A stretch of 64,000 nucleotides of DNA from Massilia sp. Root351 (GTDB lineage: Bacteria; Pseudomonadota; Gammaproteobacteria; Burkholderiales; Burkholderiaceae_D), in contig NZ_LMDJ01000031.1 of NCBI RefSeq assembly GCF_001425045.1, positions 405,232-469,231 on the forward strand, written 5' to 3'. Made by a program: the position numbers and the translations under genes. The notes under the pieces are model-generated. The model ran no database searches. It was not told the origin of the DNA and saw only the letters and a list, made by a program, of their open reading frames with translations. Below, piece after piece: positions 58,857 through 64,000 of the stretch; the first letter of the stretch is position 1, and the number at the start of each line of letters is the position of its first letter.

Positions 58857-59771
58857 ATGGCAGCTATTACTGCAGCGATGGTAGGCGAACTGCGCGCGAA
58901 AACCGACGCGCCTATGATGGAATGCAAAAAAGCCCTGACCGAAGCCGAAGGCAACATGGACAAGGCTGAAGAACTGCTGCGCGTTAAGCTGGGCGGCAAG
59001 GCTTCCAAGGCTTCCTCGCGCATCACCGCCGAAGGCGTGGTGGCGACTTACATCGCCAACGGCGTTGGCGCCCTGATCGAAGTCAACTCCGAGACCGACT
59101 TCGTTGCCAAGAACGACGACTTCCTGAACCTGGCCAACACCGCGGCCCGCCTGGTTGCCGAAAACAATCCGGCCACCGTGGAAGCCCTGCTGGCCCTGCC
59201 AGCCGGCGAAGGCAAGACCCTGGACGAAGTGCGCACCGCCCTGATCGGCAAAATCGGCGAAAACATGTCGATCCGCCGCTTCCAGCGTTTCGAAACCACC
59301 GCCAAGCTGGCGTCGTACCTGCACGGCACCCGCATCGGCGTGATGGTTGAGTTCGAAGGCGCGGACGACCAGGTCGGCAAAGACGTGGCCATGCACATCG
59401 CCGCCATGAAGCCAGTGTCGCTGTCGGCTGACCAGGTGCCTGCCGAACTGATCGAAAAAGAGCGTTCGGTTGCCCAGGCCAAGGCCGACGAAGATGCAGC
59501 CCAGGCTGCCGCTGCCGGCAAGCCAGCTCAGTCGGCTGACATCGTCGCCAAGCGCCTGGAAGGCTCCGTGCAGAAGTTCCTGAAAGAAGTGTCCCTGCTG
59601 AACCAGGCCTTCGTCAAGAACGACAAGCAGACCATCGAAGCCATGCTGAAAGCGAACAACGCCTCCGTGAAAGCATTCACGATGTACGTGGTTGGCGAAG
59701 GCATCGAGAAGAAGGTAGACGATTTCGCTGCTGAAGTTGCAGCGCAAATGGCTGCCTCCAAAGGCGCATAA
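58857..59771 (+). CDS. tsf: translation elongation factor Ts
   Basis: A 304-aa nucleotide-exchange factor for EF-Tu: N-terminal UBA-like domain (AAMVGELRAKTDAPMMECKKAL), core domain with the NSETDFVAKND motif, and a C-terminal dimerisation part. RBS AGGAG precedes the ATG at 58857. Strong codon bias like rpsB. Confidence 0.98.
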   Translation: MAAITAAMVGELRAKTDAPMMECKKALTEAEGNMDKAEELLRVKLGGKASKASSRITAEGVVATYIANGVGALIEVNSETDFVAKNDDFLNLANTAARLVAENNPATVEALLALPAGEGKTLDEVRTALIGKIGENMSIRRFQRFETTAKLASYLHGTRIGVMVEFEGADDQVGKDVAMHIAAMKPVSLSADQVPAELIEKERSVAQAKADEDAAQAAAAGKPAQSADIVAKRLEGSVQKFLKEVSLLNQAFVKNDKQTIEAMLKANNASVKAFTMYVVGEGIEKKVDDFAAEVAAQMAASKGA

Positions 59772-59778
59772 TTAAAAG

Positions 59779-59801
59779 CGGGCCGCAAGGCCCGTTTTTT
59801 T
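59779..59801 (+). terminator. intrinsic terminator after tsf
   Basis: CGGGCC-GCAA-GGCCCG followed by seven T residues (59795-59801), 8 nt after the tsf stop: a textbook Rho-independent terminator with a GNRA-like loop. pyrH lies 135 nt further and would need its own promoter. Confidence 0.9.
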
Positions 59802-59936
59802 AAGCCCAAACCACTTGTCTCTTGCTTTAGTGCAAGCGAGTGGTGCAGCAAGCGGAGGTCCGGTTATCATTATGCGTTGCATAACCTTGCCTTCGTAGCC
59901 TCACCCGAATAAACCCCAACTAAGGAGCCCCAGCTC

Positions 59937-60653
59937 ATGTCAAAACCAGCCTACAAGCGCGTCCTCCTCAAATTGTCCGGTGAAGCCCTGATGGGCGACG
60001 ATGCCTACGGCATCAACCGCGGCACGATCGAGCGCATGGTGGCCGATGTGGCCGAGGTCGCGAAACTGGGCGTGGAACTGGCAGTAGTGATCGGCGGCGG
60101 CAACATCTTCCGCGGCGTTGCGCCCGGCGCCCAAGGCATGGACCGCGCCACTGCGGACTACATGGGCATGCTGGCCACCGTGATGAACGCGCTGGCCCTG
60201 GCCGACGCCATGAAGCACGCCGGCGTGACCGCGCGCGTGATGTCGGCCATCGGCATCGACCAGGTGGTCGAGCCCTATGTGCGCCCGAAAGCGCTGCAAT
60301 ACCTGGAAGAGGGCAAGGTTGTCGTGTTCGCCGCAGGCACCGGCAATCCCTTCTTCACCACCGACACGGCCGCTGCCCTGCGCGGCTCGGAAATCAGCGC
60401 GGAAATCGTGCTGAAAGCGACCAAGGTGGACGGCATCTACACCGCCGACCCGAAAAAAGACCCGAACGCGACGCTGTTCCACACGATCTCGTTCGACGAA
60501 GCCATCGCCAAGCACCTGCAAGTGATGGATGCAACCGCATTCGCGCTGTGCCGCGACCAGAAACTGCCGATCAAAGTGTTCTCCATCACCAAGCCGGGCG
60601 CGCTGATGCGCGTGATTCTGGGCGAGGATGAGGGTACACTGGTTCACGTTTAA
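59937..60653 (+). CDS. pyrH: UMP kinase
   Basis: A 238-aa amino-acid-kinase-fold enzyme that phosphorylates UMP. Motifs: YKRVLLKLSGEAL near the start, VVIGGGNIFRG, DYMGMLATVMNALAL, and KATKVDGIYTADPKKDP. RBS AAGGAG precedes the ATG at 59937. It is followed by frr after 29 nt. Confidence 0.97.
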   Translation: MSKPAYKRVLLKLSGEALMGDDAYGINRGTIERMVADVAEVAKLGVELAVVIGGGNIFRGVAPGAQGMDRATADYMGMLATVMNALALADAMKHAGVTARVMSAIGIDQVVEPYVRPKALQYLEEGKVVVFAAGTGNPFFTTDTAAALRGSEISAEIVLKATKVDGIYTADPKKDPNATLFHTISFDEAIAKHLQVMDATAFALCRDQKLPIKVFSITKPGALMRVILGEDEGTLVHV

Positions 60654-60682
60654 TTATTTACCAAGATATACAGGAGCACAGC

Positions 60683-61243
60683 ATGTCCGTAGCTGACGTT
60701 AAAAAGAACGCGCAAGACCGCATGGTCAAGTCGATCGAGACGCTGAAGGGCGACCTGGCCAAGGTCCGCACCGGCCGCGCCCACACCGGCATCCTCGACC
60801 ACGTGATGGTGGAGTACTATGGCAACCCGACGCCGCTGAGCCAGGTGGCCAACCTGACGCTGGTGGATGCGCGCACCATCGGCGTGACGCCCTTCGAGAA
60901 GAAGATGGGCGCCACCATCGAGAAAGCCATCCGCGACGCCGACCTGGGCCTGAACCCGGCCTCGCAGGGCGACCAGATCCGCGTGCCGACCCCGGCCCTG
61001 ACCGAAGAACGCCGCAAGGAAATGGTCAAGCTGGTCAAGAGCGAAGGCGAAGACGCCAAGGTCGCCGTGCGCAACATCCGCCGCGACGCCAACGAATCGC
61101 TGAAGAAGCTGGTGAAGGACAAGGCCATCTCGGAAGACGACGAGCGCCGCGGTTCGGACGACATCCAGAAGCTGACCGACAAGGCCATCGTCGACATCGA
61201 CAAGCTGCTGGCTGAAAAAGAGAAAGAAGTGCTGACCGTATAA
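60683..61243 (+). CDS. frr: ribosome recycling factor
   Basis: A 186-aa tRNA-mimic protein that splits post-termination ribosomes with EF-G. It has the usual helical bundle with KVRTGRAHTGILDHVMVEYYG, NLTLVDARTIGVTPFEKKM and RRDANESLKKLVKDKAISEDD. AGGAG precedes the ATG at 60683. Confidence 0.98.
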   Translation: MSVADVKKNAQDRMVKSIETLKGDLAKVRTGRAHTGILDHVMVEYYGNPTPLSQVANLTLVDARTIGVTPFEKKMGATIEKAIRDADLGLNPASQGDQIRVPTPALTEERRKEMVKLVKSEGEDAKVAVRNIRRDANESLKKLVKDKAISEDDERRGSDDIQKLTDKAIVDIDKLLAEKEKEVLTV

Positions 61244-61360
61244 GGTAACTGCGGTTACAGTACGGTTACCGTACGGTACAGTGCGTATCTAGAACACGGG
61301 ACGGGCCGCGCAAGGCGGCCTGTCCCCATTGTGGCGACACCTTTTTTGGCTTTAGAGTTC
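61244..61360. repeat. 11-bp tandem repeats and inverted repeat between frr and uppS
   Basis: GGTTACAGTAC (61253-61263), GGTTACCGTAC (61264-61274) and a partial third unit GGTACAGTGC form an 11-bp direct repeat. They also create the inverted repeat GTACGG-TTA-CCGTAC (61260-61274). A second GC hairpin (GGGCCGC-GCAA-GGCGGCCT) lies near 61301-61320. Role unknown; may be a pausing or binding site within the operon. Confidence 0.5.
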
Positions 61361-62113
61361 ATGAAATATTCAAGTTCGACGACTGCGGTTCCGGATGCGC
61401 CCAAGGTGCCCCGCCACGTTGCCATCATCATGGACGGCAATGGACGCTGGGCGACCAAGCGCTTTCTGCCGCGTGTCGCCGGCCACGTCAAAGGCGTGGA
61501 AGCGGTGCGCAACATCGTGGAGGGCTGCGCGCTGCGCGGCGTGGAATACGTCACCCTGTTCGCCTTCAGTTCCGAGAACTGGCGCCGGCCGGAAGAGGAA
61601 GTGTCGCTGCTGATGCGCCTGTTCGTCACCGCGCTCGAGCGCGAAGTGTCCAAGCTGCACGCCAATAATATCCGCCTCAAGGTGGTGGGCGACCTGAGCC
61701 GCTTCGACGAGAAGCTGCGCGGCATGATCGCCGCCGCCGAGCGCAAGACTGCCAACAATACCCGCCTGACCGTCACCATCTGCGCCAACTACGGCGGCCG
61801 CTGGGACATCATGCAGGCGGTTGGCAAGATGGTGGCGGCCCATCCCGGCGCCACCGACTTCAGCGAAGAGCAGCTGGCCCCGCACCTGGCCATGGCCTAC
61901 GCGCCCGAGCCGGACCTGTTCATCCGCACCGGCGGGGAGGAGCGCATCTCCAACTTCCTGCTGTGGCAGTTGGCCTATACCGAGCTGTTTTTCACCGACA
62001 CTTACTGGCCCGATTTCTCGATCGAGAGCCTGGACGCGGCCATCGCGTCTTACCAGAACCGGGAGCGCCGCTTCGGCCGCACCGGCGACCAACTGGCTGA
62101 AAAGACCACCTGA
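61361..62113 (+). CDS. uppS: undecaprenyl diphosphate synthase (cis-prenyltransferase)
   Basis: A 250-aa enzyme that makes the C55 lipid carrier for cell-wall synthesis. Motifs: HVAIIMDGNGRWA (catalytic Asp), VTLFAFSSENW RRP, ICANYGGRWDI, and LFIRTGGEERISNFLLWQ (listed as separate pieces). The start may be ATG 61361 or GTG 61331; the ATG is preferred because it begins the known N-terminus. Its stop overlaps the cdsA start (TGATG). Confidence 0.96.
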   Translation: MKYSSSTTAVPDAPKVPRHVAIIMDGNGRWATKRFLPRVAGHVKGVEAVRNIVEGCALRGVEYVTLFAFSSENWRRPEEEVSLLMRLFVTALEREVSKLHANNIRLKVVGDLSRFDEKLRGMIAAAERKTANNTRLTVTICANYGGRWDIMQAVGKMVAAHPGATDFSEEQLAPHLAMAYAPEPDLFIRTGGEERISNFLLWQLAYTELFFTDTYWPDFSIESLDAAIASYQNRERRFGRTGDQLAEKTT

Positions 62114-62946
62114 TGCTCAAAACCCGGATTATCACCGCTGTCGCGCTGCTGGCGGTCCTGCTGCCAGTCCTGTTCTTCAACTACTATCCGGCCGTGGCCG
62201 TGGTGGTGCTGGCCTTCTTCGGCGCAGCGGTGTGGGAAAGTTTCCGGCTGTTCAATACCCCCCGTCCGCTGCTGGCGGCGGCGGTGTGGGCGGCGGCGTT
62301 CGGCTACACTTTTTTGCTGCACGGCCTGAACGGCCCGGTCACCTTCTGGCTGGCGCTCGGCTTCGCCATCTGGCTGCTGCGCTTTACGCCCACGCTGTAC
62401 ACCGGCCTGCCGCCGGCTGAAAGCCTGGGCAACAAGATGCTCAGCGTGGTCTATGCCATCACGCTGGTGAGCTGCTTCGTGGCCATCCTGGCGCTGTACC
62501 TGAGGTCGCCGCTGTTCCTGATTTCCGCCATGGCGCTGGTGTGGATCGCCGATATCGGCGCCTACTTCAGCGGCAAGGCCTTCGGCAAGCGCAAGCTGGC
62601 GCCCACCATCTCGCCCGGCAAGTCCTGGGAAGGCGCGATTGGCGGCTGCATTGCCGTGGTGCTGCTGTCGGCCGTGAGCGTGCTGGCCGCACCGTCCTTC
62701 CCCTGGCTGCAGGACACCTTCGTGGTGGCCCTGCAGGCCAAGCGCGGCTGGGCGCTGACTATTATTATCCTGGTCGTGATCTGCGCCTTCAGCGTGATCG
62801 GCGACCTGTTTGAATCCATGCTGAAACGCCGCGCCGGCGCCAAGGACAGCAGCAACCTGCTGCCTGGCCACGGTGGCGTGCTGGACCGTATTGACGCCCT
62901 GGTGCCAGTGCTGCCGCTGGCCGCGCTGATCGCCGGCTGGGCATAA
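62113..62946 (+). CDS. cdsA: phosphatidate cytidylyltransferase
   Basis: A 277-aa inner-membrane enzyme making CDP-diacylglycerol for phospholipids. It has about seven TM helices, and the C-terminal signature SVIGDLFESMLKRRAGAKDSSNLLPGHGGVLDRID, given here in pieces as GDLFESMLKR, KDSSNLLPGHGG and LDRID. It overlaps uppS by 1 nt and precedes dxr by 8 nt. Confidence 0.97.
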   Translation: MLKTRIITAVALLAVLLPVLFFNYYPAVAVVVLAFFGAAVWESFRLFNTPRPLLAAAVWAAAFGYTFLLHGLNGPVTFWLALGFAIWLLRFTPTLYTGLPPAESLGNKMLSVVYAITLVSCFVAILALYLRSPLFLISAMALVWIADIGAYFSGKAFGKRKLAPTISPGKSWEGAIGGCIAVVLLSAVSVLAAPSFPWLQDTFVVALQAKRGWALTIIILVVICAFSVIGDLFESMLKRRAGAKDSSNLLPGHGGVLDRIDALVPVLPLAALIAGWA

Positions 62947-62954
62947 GGAGTACC

Positions 62955-64000
62955 ATGCAACGCATTACCATATTGGGCGCCACCGGCTCCATCGGCGTCT
63001 CTACGCTGGACGTGCTGGCGCGTCACCCGGACCGCTATTCGGTCTATGCGCTGAGCGCGCACAGCCGCGTCGACGAATTGGCCGCACAGTGCGAACAGTT
63101 CAAGCCGGCGCGCGCCGTGGTCGGCACCGCCGCCGCCGCCGCGCAGCTGCAGGCCCTGCTGCGGGCCAAAGGCTTGCGCACCGAAGTCGAATACGGCGAA
63201 CAGGCGCTGTGCGCCATTGCCAGCGCCGCTGAAACCGACACTGTGATGGCCGCCATCGTCGGCGCCGCCGGCCTGGCGCCCACGCTGGCCGCCGCGCGCG
63301 CCGGCAAGAAGGTGCTGCTGGCGAACAAGGAAGCGCTGGTCATGTCCGGCCAGCTGTTCATGGACGCGGTGCACGACAGCGGGGCGGTGCTGCTGCCCAT
63401 CGACAGCGAACACAACGCCATCTTCCAGTGCCTGCCGCAGCATTACAGCCGGGTGCCGGGCGCCTCCGGCGTCACCAGGATCCTGCTGACCGCCTCCGGC
63501 GGTCCCTTCCTCAAGCGCGCCGTCGACACGCTGGACTCGGTCACGCCCGACGAGGCGTGCAAGCACCCGAAATGGTCGATGGGCCGCAAGATCTCGGTCG
63601 ACTCGGCCACCATGATGAACAAGGGCCTGGAAGTGATCGAGGCCCACTGGCTGTTCGGCACCACCGCCGAGCAGATCGAAGTGGTGATCCACCCGCAGTC
63701 GGTGGTCCATTCCATGGTCTCCTACAACGACGGCTCGGTGCTGGCCGAACTGGGCAACCCGGACATGCGCACCCCGATCGCGCATGCGCTGGCCTACCCG
63801 GAGCGCATCGCATCCGGTGTGGCGCAGCTGGACCTGGCGCAAGTGGGCACGCTGCAGTTCGAGCGTCCCGACTTCGTGCAGTTCCCCTGCCTGGCGCTGG
63901 CTTTTAAGGCGCTCAAGGCCGGCGGCACCGCGCCCGCGCTGCTGAACGCGGCCAACGAAGTGGCGGTGGCCGCCTTCCTCGACAGCCGCATCGGCTTCCG
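62955..64000 (+). CDS. dxr: 1-deoxy-D-xylulose-5-phosphate reductoisomerase (C-terminus outside window)
   Basis: The second enzyme of the MEP isoprenoid pathway. About 348 codons are visible, with no stop before the window end. Motifs: NADPH-binding ITILGATGSIGVSTLDV, LLANKEALVMSG, DSEHNAIFQCL, LTASGGPF, KHPKWSMGRKISVDSATMMNKGLE (in pieces: HPKWSMGRKI, SVDSATMMNK) and HPQSVVHSMV. AAGGAG precedes the ATG at 62955. It closes the conserved frr-uppS-cdsA-dxr series. Confidence 0.97.
   Translation, partial: MQRITILGATGSIGVSTLDVLARHPDRYSVYALSAHSRVDELAAQCEQFKPARAVVGTAAAAAQLQALLRAKGLRTEVEYGEQALCAIASAAETDTVMAAIVGAAGLAPTLAAARAGKKVLLANKEALVMSGQLFMDAVHDSGAVLLPIDSEHNAIFQCLPQHYSRVPGASGVTRILLTASGGPFLKRAVDTLDSVTPDEACKHPKWSMGRKISVDSATMMNKGLEVIEAHWLFGTTAEQIEVVIHPQSVVHSMVSYNDGSVLAELGNPDMRTPIAHALAYPERIASGVAQLDLAQVGTLQFERPDFVQFPCLALAFKALKAGGTAPALLNAANEVAVAAFLDSRIGF

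Overview
The window is high-GC, gene-dense chromosomal DNA from a betaproteobacterium, most likely Oxalobacteraceae (Massilia/Duganella/Janthinobacterium type). The evidence is the glnD-map and rpsB-tsf-pyrH-frr-uppS-cdsA-dxr blocks, a JDVT-CTERM/MrtJ protein-sorting pair, TorF-type porin, MipA, RES/Xre and Sox genes, and betaproteobacterial family lengths. I see no rRNA, tRNA, CRISPR, phage or transposase gene.

Layout. (1) 1-9.7 kb: a tight leftward operon (mrtJ, a giant JDVT-CTERM choice-of-anchor-D cytochrome, tlpA-like, DUF4266 lipoprotein, DUF3570 outer-membrane protein, dsbD, trxB). It faces a rightward operon of ECF sigma factor, anti-sigma factor and subtilisin-like protease. The two operons share a divergent promoter pair with the same motif and spacing (TTGAACC-N16-GTAT), so one sigma factor probably drives both. 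The periplasmic domain of the anti-sigma factor resembles a subtilase propeptide, and the next gene is a subtilase. This is my best candidate for an undescribed regulatory and envelope system. (2) 9.8-15 kb: exported alpha-galactosidase, esterase, chemoreceptor and a TTG-started TorF porin. (3) 15-21.7 kb: leftward M16 metallopeptidase, thyA, RhlE-type helicase and a threonine-aldolase-like enzyme. (4) 21.9-30.4 kb: a seven-gene leftward chain in which every junction overlaps (wrbA, DUF2069, FAD oxidase, DUF4124, FtsX-type permease, AttH-like, MsbA-like ABC exporter). (5) 30.5-39.9 kb: YihY; a RES/Xre toxin-antitoxin operon with DUF2288 and well-phased operators; isochorismatase-like hydrolase; small secreted proteins; MipA facing a two-component system; a PilZ protein; a pseudouridine synthase.

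(6) 40-64 kb: glnD-map on the left and rpsB-tsf-pyrH-frr-uppS-cdsA-dxr on the right are neighbours in many Proteobacteria, but here 14.5 kb of accessory DNA separates them. The left edge of that segment holds toxin-antitoxin debris: an intact Phd antitoxin, a VapC cut at residue ~59, and a 31-residue DUF1902-like fragment. The body is a thiosulfate-oxidation (Sox) locus: SoxH-like hydrolase, DsrE-like, ArsR-type regulator, soxCDYZAXB, two thioredoxin-fold genes, an HbpS-like protein and a DUF302 lipoprotein. The right edge has three unknown genes, one with a 1-nt frameshift. Since soxCD are present, the inferred chemistry is full oxidation of the SoxY-bound sulfane to sulfate. No dedicated CcdA/SoxV reductant is in the cluster, so the DsbD-TrxB pair at the left end could supply periplasmic thiol electrons (inference).

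Both window ends cut genes: trxB on the left and dxr on the right.
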